A stretch of 64,000 bases of DNA, taken from assembly GCF_028993555.1 (NCBI RefSeq), contig NZ_CP118610.1:2418001-2482000 (forward strand), read 5' to 3'. This stretch comes from Ensifer adhaerens. GTDB lineage: Bacteria > Pseudomonadota > Alphaproteobacteria > Rhizobiales > Rhizobiaceae. Positions 9,503 to 17,299 of the stretch are shown here, piece after piece. Position 1 is the first letter of the stretch, and every line of letters begins with the position of its first letter. The position numbers and the translations under genes are program-made. Under the pieces are notes generated by a model, which was not told the DNA's origin, ran no database searches, and saw only the letters and a program-made list of their open reading frames with translations.

Positions 9503-10930
9503 ATGTACCGCGCCACATTCACTACAATGAAAACAGGTTCTCACGTGACGTCAGCGACCCGCATAGGCCTCTCGCTTCTCGCCGCAGCCGGCTTTCTCGC
9601 CGTGGATTTGACGGCCGCTTTCGCGCAGGATTATCGCGGCAGAAATCGCTATGGCGACGACGTCATGCTGGTCACGCCCGAAGGCGAAATCCTCGATTAC
9701 GTGCCGCGCGCCGATGAGGTGCAGACCATGCGCGACAGCCGCGGCCGTACGCTGCTGATCGACAGCTGGGGCAATGTGGTGGCGACCGTCGTGCCCAATC
9801 GCGGCCGACAGGGTGGTTATGGCGGCTATCGCCGCGAGGGCGATGTCGACATCTATTCGAACCGACGCTCCCGCGACACCGAGCGCGGCTACGGCTATTC
9901 CGAGCCTGGCGAAGTCACCGGCTCCATCCCCGATTACCGCGACGTGGTGCCGCCATCCACCGATGGCAACGACTTGCCGAACAGCCTGCCGGGCCTGATC
10001 GACGGCACCGAAGAGGCCGCGATCGATCCGAATGACGGCAATCCGATGCGCCCGTCGATGCCGCCGGCAATGTCGGTCAAGTCGAAGTCGCGCGCCGAGA
10101 TCACCGCGCTGCAGGTCTTCCTCGACCGCGAGGGCTTCTCGCCCGGCGTGATCGACGGCAAGATGGGCTCGAACGTGACCAAGGCGATCGAGGCGTGGCA
10201 GCAATCGACCGGCGAGACGCTCGACCCCAACAACACCGAGGACATTCTCGAGCGGCTGCGCATGAGCGGCGGCATGCCGATCACCAGCTACACGATCACG
10301 GCTGCCGACGCTGCCGGCCCCTATGTCGCCTCGATCCCGGAGGATTACGCACATAAGGCGATGCTGCCGCATATGTCCTTCACCTCGACGACCGAAATGC
10401 TCGGCGAGAAGTTCCACATGGACGAAGCCTACCTGCGTGAACTGAACCCAGGTGTCGACTTCACCATCCCGGGCACCATCATCAAGGTGATCAATCCGGG
10501 TGCGAACAAGGCCGGCAAGGTCGCCCGCATCCTCGCCGACAAGGCGCGCAAGCAGGTACTCGCCTATGACGACGCCGGCAAGCTGATTGCTGCCTACCCG
10601 GCAACGATCGGCTCGTCCGATACGCCGTCGCCTTCAGGCACCGTCAATGTCGAGCGCATCGCGCTCAATCCGGGCTACACCTATAACCCGAAGATCAACT
10701 TCAGGCAGGGCAACAACGACAAGATCCTGACGCTGCAGCCCGGCCCGAACGGCCCGGTCGGCACCGTCTGGATCGCGCTCTCGAAGCCGACCTATGGCAT
10801 TCACGGCACGCCCGAACCTTCGAAGATCGGCAAGACCCAGAGCCACGGCTGCGTGCGCCTGACCAACTGGGATGCGACCGAACTCGCCAAGATGGTCAGC
10901 CCCGGCGTCACCGTCGAATTCGTCGATTGA
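9503..10930 (+). CDS. L,D-transpeptidase (YkuD) with peptidoglycan-binding domain
   Basis: This 475-residue protein has an N-terminal signal sequence ending near FAQD and then a Gly/Arg-rich low-complexity stretch. A peptidoglycan-binding domain follows (ITALQVFLDREGFSPGVIDG, about residues 198-217), then a LysM-like/linker region and a C-terminal YkuD domain. The catalytic motif is SHGCVRL near residues 448-454, with the upstream His in IHGTPEP. Such enzymes make 3-3 peptidoglycan crosslinks or attach proteins to the wall in the periplasm, which matters in Rhizobiales with their polar growth. The start is uncertain: ATG at 9503 and 9527 and GTG at 9545 are all possible, and none has a strong ribosome site. 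Confidence 0.92.
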   Translation: MYRATFTTMKTGSHVTSATRIGLSLLAAAGFLAVDLTAAFAQDYRGRNRYGDDVMLVTPEGEILDYVPRADEVQTMRDSRGRTLLIDSWGNVVATVVPNRGRQGGYGGYRREGDVDIYSNRRSRDTERGYGYSEPGEVTGSIPDYRDVVPPSTDGNDLPNSLPGLIDGTEEAAIDPNDGNPMRPSMPPAMSVKSKSRAEITALQVFLDREGFSPGVIDGKMGSNVTKAIEAWQQSTGETLDPNNTEDILERLRMSGGMPITSYTITAADAAGPYVASIPEDYAHKAMLPHMSFTSTTEMLGEKFHMDEAYLRELNPGVDFTIPGTIIKVINPGANKAGKVARILADKARKQVLAYDDAGKLIAAYPATIGSSDTPSPSGTVNVERIALNPGYTYNPKINFRQGNNDKILTLQPGPNGPVGTVWIALSKPTYGIHGTPEPSKIGKTQSHGCVRLTNWDATELAKMVSPGVTVEFVD

Positions 10931-10948
10931 AGCCGTTGTCTGCGGCTA

Positions 10949-11054
10949 CCGCATGTTTCTTTCGTCGTGACCGATTGAAGGACAAAACATGCGGCAGTTG
11001 CAAGCGCTGCAGCGACTTTCGCGTGTCCCGACAGGACGCGCGGTGCTGCAGGCC
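10949..11054 (+). repeat. Structured repeat element, copy A (two hairpins)
   Basis: The first hairpin has arms CCGCATGTTT (10949-10958) and AAACATGCGG (10985-10994) around a loop ending AAGGACAAAA. The second pairs CTGCAGCGAC... with ...GTGCTGCAG across about 45 bases. A 37-codon open frame starts at the ATG inside the first hairpin (10989) and has no good database-like features. The same plan recurs at 14962-15045 with different but still complementary arms, so this is a genuine repeat family and not chance. It begins about 20 bases after the L,D-transpeptidase stop. Confidence 0.6.
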
Positions 11055-11136
11055 AACCGCCACGGCCGGAAGCATTTTTGCCTGCTTCCCCCAATTGGGT
11101 GAGTGACTTCCACCAAAAGGCGTAGAACATTGATAT

Positions 11137-11169
11137 TGCCTGATTGACCGTCCACGGCAGGCACTTTTT
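11137..11169 (+). terminator. Rho-independent terminator 1 of the 10.9-11.4 kb intergenic region
   Basis: The outer stem TGCCTG/CAGGCA and inner stem CCGT/ACGG are followed directly by CTTTTTA. It is about 200 bases beyond the L,D-transpeptidase stop, so it may end that transcript or a small RNA beginning inside the repeat element. Confidence 0.6.
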
Positions 11170-11234
11170 AAAGGTGTATCGCCGAAGCAGGACGACGTTT
11201 CGGTAAAGATTTTTCAGACGTATAAATTTACAAG

Positions 11235-11270
11235 ACCGCAGCTGCCGACGACCCAGCTGCGGTTTTTCTT
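11235..11270 (+). terminator. Rho-independent terminator 2 of the 10.9-11.4 kb intergenic region
   Basis: A ten-pair stem ACCGCAGCTG/CAGCTGCGGT with a nine-base loop runs into TTTTTCTT, a textbook terminator on the plus strand. It is 66 bases after the previous one with an AT-rich stretch between, so an independent short transcript may end here. The rest of this roughly 500-base gap has no credible gene. Confidence 0.75.
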
Positions 11271-11325
11271 AAGTAGCCCCTCCCGCACCGCGCCCCGATG
11301 CCTCCGGCCCTGCCCCGGCCTTGCA

Positions 11326-11352
11326 TCATGACTTCATGAAACATTGTCATGA
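11326..11352. promoter_or_regulatory. Inverted repeat upstream of the FAD oxidoreductase
   Basis: TCATGAC (11326-11332) and GTCATGA (11346-11352) form an inverted repeat with a 13-base spacer, about 80 bases upstream of the oxidoreductase start. It has the form of a dimeric-regulator operator; no regulator gene is adjacent. Confidence 0.35.
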
Positions 11353-11434
11353 GAATTTTCTCCGCAATCGGCTATCACCGAGAGAACCCTGACCTATAGG
11401 CCGAACTTCCGGCCGCACTTGAAGGATTGCCGCG

Positions 11435-12724
11435 ATGGCGACGGAGCGCACCCTGCCCAACCTCTGGCATGCAACGGCACCGGCCGCGCCCGAAACCAGG
11501 CCGCTCAGCCGCGACCTTGCGACCGATGTCGCGATCATCGGCGGCGGCTTCACCGGCCTCTCGGCGGCCCTGCATCTCGCCGAAAAGGGCGTGAAGGCGA
11601 CGGTGATCGAGGCGAAGATGATCGGCTTTGGCGGCTCCGGCCGCAATGTCGGCCTCGTCAATGCCGGCATGTGGGTCAAGCCCGATGATCTCATCTCGAC
11701 GCTCGGTCCGGCCGCCGGAAACCGACTGCTCACCGAACTCGGCGACGGCCCGTCGATGGTCTATGCCCTCGTCGAGAAACACGGCATGCCTTGCGAGGCT
11801 GTACGCAACGGTACGCTGCACATGGCCGTCGGCAGCGAAGGCGTCACGGAAATCAAGGATCGTGAAGCGCAGTGGCAAAAGCGCGGTGCGCCGGTCGAGG
11901 CGCTCTCTGCCGAACGCGCCCATGCGCTGACGGGTGCCGAAGGCTTTTCCGGCGCGCTGCTTGATCGCCGCGCCGGCACCATCCAGCCGCTCGCCTATGC
12001 CCGCGGGCTGGCCCGCGCTGCCCTTGCCGCCGGTGCCGAAATCTACACCGATACGCCGCTCACCGGTGCCGAGCGAAAGGGCGACAGCTGGGTTCTGAAG
12101 GCCGGCAACAGCGTCATCCGCGCCAAGCAGGTAATCCTTGCCACCAACGCCTATGGCGGCCTCTTCGCAGAAAGCCCGTGGCAGGCGCACACGCAGGAAC
12201 TGACGATCCTGCCCTATTTCCAGTTCGCCACCAATCCGCTGCCGGACGCGGTCGCCAGCCGTATCCTGCCGGAACGCCAGGGCACCTGGGACACCGGCCT
12301 CGTCATGACCTCCTTCCGCATGGACCAGCAGAACCGGCTGATCTTCGGCTCGATCGGAAGGCTCGACGCGATCGCTGAAGGCACGCACCGCGCCTTTGCC
12401 GCCCGCTCAGTCCGCAAACTCTTCCCCTTCCTCGGCGATTTCCGCTTCGAATACTGGTGGGACGGCCGCATCGGCATGACCACCAACAACCTGCCGGCCA
12501 TGCACACGCTCGCCCCCGACGTGGTCTCCGTCAGCGGCTACAACGGCCGCGGCATTGCGCCGGGTACCGTCTTCGGCCGTGCACTCGCCAACCATGTCAC
12601 CGGCGAGGCTTCAGCGATCCCGCTTGCCGAAACGCCTGTAACACCGGACACCTGGCGTGGCGTAAAGTCGGCCTTCTACCACGCTGGCGCCCAGGCGAAG
12701 CACTTCATCGACCGGCGGTTTTGA
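11435..12724 (+). CDS. FAD-dependent oxidoreductase of the DAO family (gamma-glutamylputrescine-oxidase/amine-oxidase-like)
   Basis: This 429-residue protein has the Rossmann FAD motif VAIIGGGFTGLSAALHLAE near residues 32-50 and the DAO-family GGSGRNVGLVNAG loop near 68-80. A C-terminal GYNGRGIAPGT flavin contact lies near 370. This pattern is shared by PuuB-type gamma-glutamylputrescine oxidases, sarcosine oxidases and glycine oxidases, which oxidise an amine with O2. The ATG at 11435 follows AAGGA. It is monocistronic here. An inverted repeat upstream suggests regulation. The substrate is unproven, but a gamma-glutamyl-ligase locus lies 6 kb away. Confidence 0.85.
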   Translation: MATERTLPNLWHATAPAAPETRPLSRDLATDVAIIGGGFTGLSAALHLAEKGVKATVIEAKMIGFGGSGRNVGLVNAGMWVKPDDLISTLGPAAGNRLLTELGDGPSMVYALVEKHGMPCEAVRNGTLHMAVGSEGVTEIKDREAQWQKRGAPVEALSAERAHALTGAEGFSGALLDRRAGTIQPLAYARGLARAALAAGAEIYTDTPLTGAERKGDSWVLKAGNSVIRAKQVILATNAYGGLFAESPWQAHTQELTILPYFQFATNPLPDAVASRILPERQGTWDTGLVMTSFRMDQQNRLIFGSIGRLDAIAEGTHRAFAARSVRKLFPFLGDFRFEYWWDGRIGMTTNNLPAMHTLAPDVVSVSGYNGRGIAPGTVFGRALANHVTGEASAIPLAETPVTPDTWRGVKSAFYHAGAQAKHFIDRRF

Positions 12725-12849
12725 GGGTATTCTAGGGGTGCTCAGGATCGGCAATGCCGACTGCGACCTCGACCGCGATCTCCCTTTCTTGGTCACCCGA
12801 GAGGAGAACGCGCGACTACTCTGGGGCAGTTCCGACAGGTGCGAAGTGA

Positions 12850-13042
12850 CTCAGCGATAGGCTGTATGATCACTCTCGGCCCAAAGCAGACGTCAATCGC
12901 TCTCTCGAGACCATCCGCAAGTTCACGAAGGTCTATCCCTATGAGACCAAAAGGGTTGGTTCGTGATCCTTCGCTCTAAAGTCCGCTGGAGACCTTCTTC
13001 GACAAGTCCTGGCGGCCGGGCGAGATCGAAGTAGTGAAGTGA
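12850..13042 (+). pseudogene. Possible decayed gene remnant in a 695-base gene-poor stretch
   Basis: No intact gene is seen between 12725 and 13419. Two coding-like pieces stand out. One is a 38-codon frame at 12850-12963 (contains ETIRKFTKVYPYETK). The other, in a different frame, ends at 13042 (contains FFDKSWRPGEIEVVK) and reads like a natural protein C-terminus. The frame change between them and the flanking stops suggest a gene broken by frameshift and deletion. A 9-base inverted repeat (CCCGTGACC/GGTCACGGG, 13070-13108) follows. I do not recognise the parent family. Confidence 0.3.
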
Positions 13043-13360
13043 GGCGTTACCGACAGGGGGCGAATAGTGCCCGTGACCAAGCCGCCAGAGCGCGCGTTAG
13101 GTCACGGGGACTACGAGTTCTGGCCGCGAGGTCCGTAAGCTGGTGACGGCATACTTCTGGCCGAAAGCGCTGCGCTGCAGGCGCGGTGACCGCCTTTCAA
13201 AGCAGAAAAGTGCTTGGTGATTGCCGAACGTTTATCCGGCTTGCGTCATCAAAGAGGTTTGCCCCACGCCTCCTTCGTGATGTCCGCTGATGGCGCAAAG
13301 AAGCCCTCGCCCGTTCCGGAATTCGTCTCATTCGGTCGGCCCGCCTCGCTTCCCACAAAC

Positions 13361-13395
13361 CAAAAACGCCCCGGATCATCCCTGACCCGAGGCGT
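13361..13395 (-). terminator. Terminator of the chemoreceptor gene
   Basis: Arms CCGAGGCGT and ACGCCCCGG pair in a nine-base stem with one G-T pair. On the minus strand the stem runs into TTTTTGG, 25 bases beyond the chemoreceptor stop codon. Confidence 0.75.
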
Positions 13396-13419
13396 GGTCT
13401 CACAAAACGCTAAGCTCGT

Positions 13420-14940
13420 TCACGCCGCCGCGCGATAGCTCGAACCTGCGCCGACCTGCACGTAACCCGACGTGCGGAACGCTCTAAGCCGCGTCGCGAT
13501 CGTCTCAGCCTCGCCCGTCAGCGCCTGGCTCGCGGCATTGGCCTGCTCGACCATCGCGGCATTCTGCTGGGTGATCTGGTCCATCTGGGTGATGGCAGTG
13601 TTGACCTCCTGCAGACCGGTCGCCTGTTCGGCGGTGCTGGCGCGGATGGCGCCGAAGACGGAGCTGACTTCGACCACCTGGGCGACGATCTGCTGCAGCG
13701 ACTGGGCCACCTGATTGACCGAGTTCACCCCGTCGTCCACCTGGCCGCGCGACTTGGCGATCAGCCCCTGGATGTCCTTGGCGGCTTCGGCGCAGCGTTG
13801 CGCCAGCGCGCGGACTTCGGAGGCAACAACGGCAAAGCCCCTGCCCGCCTCCCCGGCGCGTGCTGCCTCGATGCCGGCGTTGAGCGCCAGAAGGTTGGTC
13901 TGGAAGGCGATCTCGTCGATCACGTCGACGATGCGGGCAATGCTCGCCGACGACGTCTGGATCTCCTGCATCACCTCGATCGCGTGGCTGACGATCTCAC
14001 CGCTCTGTTCGGCATTGGCGCGAGCGGCAACCACGGTCGAGTTCGCCTGGTTGGCGCCTTCGGCCGTCTGTTTGACGGTGCGTGTCACCTGTTCGACTGC
14101 TGCCGCGGTCTCCTCGAGGTTGGCCGCCTGGCGTTCCGTACGCTTTGCAAGGTCGTTGGCCGCCGCCGCAATTTCCTTGGCGCTGGTGTGGATCTGGCTC
14201 GCACCGGCTTCGATGCCGCCGATCGCGCGCGAGAGTTCACCGATCGCGTGGTTGAAGTTTTCACCAAGCTCCTGATAGGCGACCGGCAGATCCGAGCCGA
14301 TGCGCGCGGTCAGGTCGCCGTCGGCGATCTTCTTCAAGGCGGCGCCGAAAGTCTTGCTGATGAGAGCGCGTTCGCCCGCAAGCACTTCTTCCTGCACGGC
14401 GCGCTGCTTGGTGACGTCGGATGCGTCCATATAGACGGAGATCGACAGATCCATGTCGAGGAAGACGCCCTTGACGAGGCTCGACAGCATGGCGCTCAGC
14501 TCTTCGGCCGAGGTGGTGCGGCGCGAGAACAGGCCAGCCTTCGGCCAATGCGCCCTAACGATTTCAGTGATCAGGTGCTCGGCGATCAGCGCATAGCCGC
14601 CGATGTACCAGCGCGGTTCAAGGCCGATGCGGGCATGCACCTGGCCGATCGTGCGGACCTTGGCGCTGTAATCTTCATTGAAGTTGGCGTCGGCGATATT
14701 GGCCCAGTGGCCGACCTGCGCACCCTTGGCGCGGTCGATATGGCTATCGGACGAAAAGAAGCGCTTCGTCTCGGGAGTCGCCTTCACCTTGCCATAGAAT
14801 TTGTCGAGCGCCGGCTTCAGCTCCTTCTCGAGGATCGGCTTCAGCGCCTTGAGGCTCGCTCTGGCGGCATCATCGAGCGCCATGAAATTCAGACGACCGG
14901 CGACGTCCTGCGTGCCGGCAGCGGTGTGTTCCGTTTTCAT
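13420..14940 (-). CDS. Soluble globin-coupled methyl-accepting chemotaxis protein (HemAT-like)
   Basis: This 506-residue protein has an N-terminal globin-coupled-sensor domain (about residues 20-175). The GCS signature [16 protein letters not shown] places the proximal haem His at residue 102. A HAMP-like linker (about 195-245) is followed by a chemoreceptor signalling domain. Its hairpin tip is [20 protein letters not shown]. There is no membrane segment, so it is cytoplasmic and probably an oxygen sensor for aerotaxis, as for HemAT proteins. No C-terminal CheR/CheB-docking pentapeptide is seen. The ATG at 14940 follows AGGGAAG and is preferred over the ATG at 14970. No chemotaxis genes are adjacent, so it signals in trans. 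A structured repeat occupies its upstream region. Confidence 0.93.
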   Translation of the reverse strand: MKTEHTAAGTQDVAGRLNFMALDDAARASLKALKPILEKELKPALDKFYGKVKATPETKRFFSSDSHIDRAKGAQVGHWANIADANFNEDYSAKVRTIGQVHARIGLEPRWYIGGYALIAEHLITEIVRAHWPKAGLFSRRTTSAEELSAMLSSLVKGVFLDMDLSISVYMDASDVTKQRAVQEEVLAGERALISKTFGAALKKIADGDLTARIGSDLPVAYQELGENFNHAIGELSRAIGGIEAGASQIHTSAKEIAAAANDLAKRTERQAANLEETAAAVEQVTRTVKQTAEGANQANSTVVAARANAEQSGEIVSHAIEVMQEIQTSSASIARIVDVIDEIAFQTNLLALNAGIEAARAGEAGRGFAVVASEVRALAQRCAEAAKDIQGLIAKSRGQVDDGVNSVNQVAQSLQQIVAQVVEVSSVFGAIRASTAEQATGLQEVNTAITQMDQITQQNAAMVEQANAASQALTGEAETIATRLRAFRTSGYVQVGAGSSYRAAA

Positions 14941-14961
14941 GCGCGAACTTCCCTGCATGCT

Positions 14962-15045
14962 CTGCTGCATGTCGAGTTAAGGACAAAATCATGCAGCAGT
15001 TCAAAGTGATACAGCGGCCTCTGCGCGTCGCGCGCGGCGCTGTTG
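14962..15045 (+). repeat. Structured repeat element, copy B (two hairpins)
   Basis: Arms CTGCTGCATG (14962-14971) and CATGCAGCAG (14990-14999) enclose a loop ending AAGGACAAAAT. The second hairpin pairs ACAGCG... with ...CGCTGT (about 15011-15044). The architecture and the AAGGACAAAA-ATGC-GCAGTT core match copy A at 10949-11054, while the arm sequences differ in a compensated way. A short open frame starts at 14991 in the same relative place as in copy A. The element lies just upstream of the chemoreceptor gene, on the opposite strand. Confidence 0.6.
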
Positions 15046-15224
15046 TGGATCATGGAGACAGGATCGACGGCGCAAAGCGTCTGAGATCATGGCCGCAGTC
15101 ATGGCGGCAAATGCCCCGTTGCGATCATCGCGATGGGCAAGCTGTATCCAGGCTCTGTGATAGGGGCGCGTGGTAAAGGAAGCCTTACGGCCGACAGCCA
15201 TTTCGCGAGGACCGGCATGGGACT

Positions 15225-15256
15225 CAACCGGAACTGACGAACGTCAATTCCGGTTG
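15225..15256. repeat. Long near-perfect palindrome in the 14.9-15.4 kb intergenic region
   Basis: Fifteen-base arms beginning CAACCGGAA and ending TTCCGGTTG with a two-base centre form a 32-base palindrome with a single symmetric mismatch. There is no T-tract, so it is not a plain terminator. Otherwise the 460-base gap holds only repeat copy B and an AT-rich patch near 15300-15330; no gene is seen. Confidence 0.55.
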
Positions 15257-15402
15257 CGCCACAGAAATACGGCGGAAGCCTAGGGCGACCTCCCGGACAA
15301 AACTACGTTATTTCAATATTTTATGGATATTCCAGGCAAACCCTGGGGTGGATCTTCCCCAGGAAGCGGCAGTGCTACCGTGGATCACCCTGCGTCGAAA
15401 CA

Positions 15403-16122
15403 TCACGCCGCGCGGCGCGAAGCCCAGGACGGCATGCGCGCAGCCCACGAGCGGCGGGCCTTGACCGGCATCAACGCCTGCACTTCGCTCGCGAGAGCTG
15501 CCGCGTTCTCGCAGGCCTTGTCGAGATTGCTGACCCGGAGCGGATCCATCGAGTGCAGCGTACCGCCGCATTCGAAGATCTCGCGATAGGCGGCGCGCTC
15601 GACGATCGGCGTGTCGAGCACCGAGACGCCGCGTTCGGCAAGCATCGCCTTGATCGTCTGCAGCGCGCGCGTGGTGACAAGCGAATTGACGCGGGTGAGA
15701 ACGACCGAATGGTTGATGCGAAGACCCGAGCGGTCCTGGATCTGGCGGATCAGCTCAAGAATTTGCACCGCACCCTTCGCGTCCATGGCACAGCCCTGCA
15801 CCGGAATCAGCACCTGGTCGGAGATGGCAAGCGCCAGCGTGACGATCTGGTCCTTGGCACCCGCGAGATCGATGACGATGTAATCCGCCTCGTCCTTCAT
15901 CTCGCGGATATGACACTCGAGCGAGCCGGGCGTGATGTGCGAAATGACCGTGAGGTTGGCGATATGGCCCGAGGCTTCGGCCCAACTGGTGATCCAGCGC
16001 TGCGGATCGGCATCGAGAACCACCACCCGGTGTCCCTGCCGCGCCAGCTCGGTTGACAGGATCAGCGCCGCGGTCGTCTTCCCCGCACCACCCTTTGCAT
16101 TGGCGAAAGTGATGACCGCCAT
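15403..16122 (-). CDS. ParA/MinD-like ATPase, orphan, tandem copy 1
   Basis: This 239-residue protein has a deviant Walker A motif KGGAGKTT at residues 10-17, the switch I-like LDADPQ near 36, and Walker B VIDLAG near 92. These place it in the ParA/MinD superfamily of ATP-dependent partition and positioning proteins. No parB-like gene, parS-like sites or replication genes are nearby, so it is not a standard partition locus. The ATG at 16122 follows GGGGAA. The next gene upstream on the same strand is a paralogue along the whole length, so the pair arose by tandem duplication. The basic, Trp-rich C-terminus (KARRSWAARMPSWASRRAA) differs between copies and may bind membrane or DNA. Confidence 0.88.
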   Translation of the reverse strand: MAVITFANAKGGAGKTTAALILSTELARQGHRVVVLDADPQRWITSWAEASGHIANLTVISHITPGSLECHIREMKDEADYIVIDLAGAKDQIVTLALAISDQVLIPVQGCAMDAKGAVQILELIRQIQDRSGLRINHSVVLTRVNSLVTTRALQTIKAMLAERGVSVLDTPIVERAAYREIFECGGTLHSMDPLRVSNLDKACENAAALASEVQALMPVKARRSWAARMPSWASRRAA

Positions 16123-16312
16123 GATATTCCCCATTCTCTGCATGTTTCGCGCGAACCATTCGGCCATGGCCGGTGGTTCGCTTCTTAACGAAACCTTTCA
16201 GAAGATGGTTAACGAAACGGTAACGGCCGGACGTCAAACCTGACAGTGGGGTCGGGAAGCACCGCTTTGGCAGCGCCGTGACGCGTTCGAAAAAGGGGGC
16301 ACCGATCCGGCT

Positions 16313-17059
16313 TCAGGCCGGCATCACGGCCGGCTCCGCCGTCCGCCGCGTGCGGTAGCACATCGACGAAAACGGCCCATGTCGCACCGCCTCGCCTGTC
16401 GGAGTGAGCAACCGCAGCACGTCATCCGCAAACGTGTGGGCGTTGGCCTGCGCCTTCGCGAGATTGCTGACCTTCGCGGGGTCGAGCGAATAGAGTGTGT
16501 GGCCTTCTTCGAACAGTTCGCGGAAAGCGGTACGTTCCACAAGCGGCGTATCGACAAGCCGGATGCGGCTTTCGGCGAGCAGCAGCTTGACCTTGCGCAT
16601 TGCGCGCGTCGTCACGATCGGGTTGACGCGCGTCAGCAGCACGGCGTGGTTGATGTCGGCGCGCGCATTGTTCTCGATGTAACGGATCAGTTCGAGTACC
16701 TGGATGGCGCCGCGCGCATCCATGACGCAGCCCTGTACCGGAATCAGCGTCAGGTCGGAAAGGCCGATCGCCAGCGCGACCAGCACGTCGGCGGCACCCG
16801 AGAGGTCTATCACCACATGCTCGACCTGACCGCGCAAACGCCTGAGATGGTCGCTGAGGGTGGTCGTCGCTACCCCTGAGATGACACTGACATTGACATC
16901 GCTTCGACCGTGACGGAACCAGTCGGTCATGCACGCGAGCTGGTCGCAATCGAGAACCGCGACCCTTTCCCCCCGGCGGGCGAATTCGCAGGCCAGCAGC
17001 AAGGCTGCCGTCGTCTTGCCCGCGCCCCCCTTCGCATTCGCGAGGGAAATAATCGCCAT
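16313..17059 (-). CDS. ParA/MinD-like ATPase, orphan, tandem copy 2
   Basis: A 248-residue paralogue of the downstream gene, with KGGAGKTT at residues 10-17, LDCDQL near 36 and VIDLSG near 84. Shared blocks such as LIPVQGCVMDARGAIQVLELIR and TLYSLDPAKVSNL confirm duplication. The switch residue after LDCD differs (QLACMTDWFRHG against PQRWITSWAEAS), which suggests the copies have different partners. The ATG at 17059 follows AGGGTCG. The gap to copy 1 is about 190 bases, so each may have its own promoter. Roles in chromosome, chemoreceptor-array or polar-complex positioning are possible; none is shown by the sequence. Confidence 0.88.
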   Translation of the reverse strand: MAIISLANAKGGAGKTTAALLLACEFARRGERVAVLDCDQLACMTDWFRHGRSDVNVSVISGVATTTLSDHLRRLRGQVEHVVIDLSGAADVLVALAIGLSDLTLIPVQGCVMDARGAIQVLELIRYIENNARADINHAVLLTRVNPIVTTRAMRKVKLLLAESRIRLVDTPLVERTAFRELFEEGHTLYSLDPAKVSNLAKAQANAHTFADDVLRLLTPTGEAVRHGPFSSMCYRTRRTAEPAVMPA

Positions 17060-17260
17060 CGGTCGACCCTAACTCAACTCAGGTCCGTGCGCTGACGGAC
17101 CCATACATACGCACACCCTAATGGAAGCGTTTCAGATCGGGGTAAACGAAGCGTGAAGATCGCGTTCCACGGAACCAAATCGTAACAGTTCCGTGACAAT
17201 TAGGTGACAAACCCGCTGCAATGGCAAGTGGTATTTTCGACCCACCTAAACCAAGGGGGA

Positions 17261-17290
17261 TCTGGCGCCTCACAGGGGCGAGGCGCCAGA
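17261..17290 (-). terminator. Strong hairpin downstream of the alcohol dehydrogenase
   Basis: Eleven-base perfect arms TCTGGCGCCTC/GAGGCGCCAGA with an eight-base loop lie nine bases beyond the stop codon. There is no T-run, so it is probably a 3' stabilising or Rho-assisted terminator of the 17.3-21.3 kb operon. Confidence 0.6.
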
Positions 17291-17299
17291 GACACTCTG

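Noticed and set aside
13214..13438. Open frame of 74 codons in the gap before the chemoreceptor
   Set aside because: It spans the chemoreceptor terminator, has no ribosome site and shows no domain.
14991..15176. 61-codon open frame in repeat copy B as a protein gene
   Set aside because: The start lies in a hairpin arm of a repeat and only the first residues resemble copy A's frame; kept as part of the repeat.
15403..17059. A plasmid-type parAB or repABC partition and replication locus
   Set aside because: Neither parB/repB nor repC is present, and the two ATPases are paralogues of each other.
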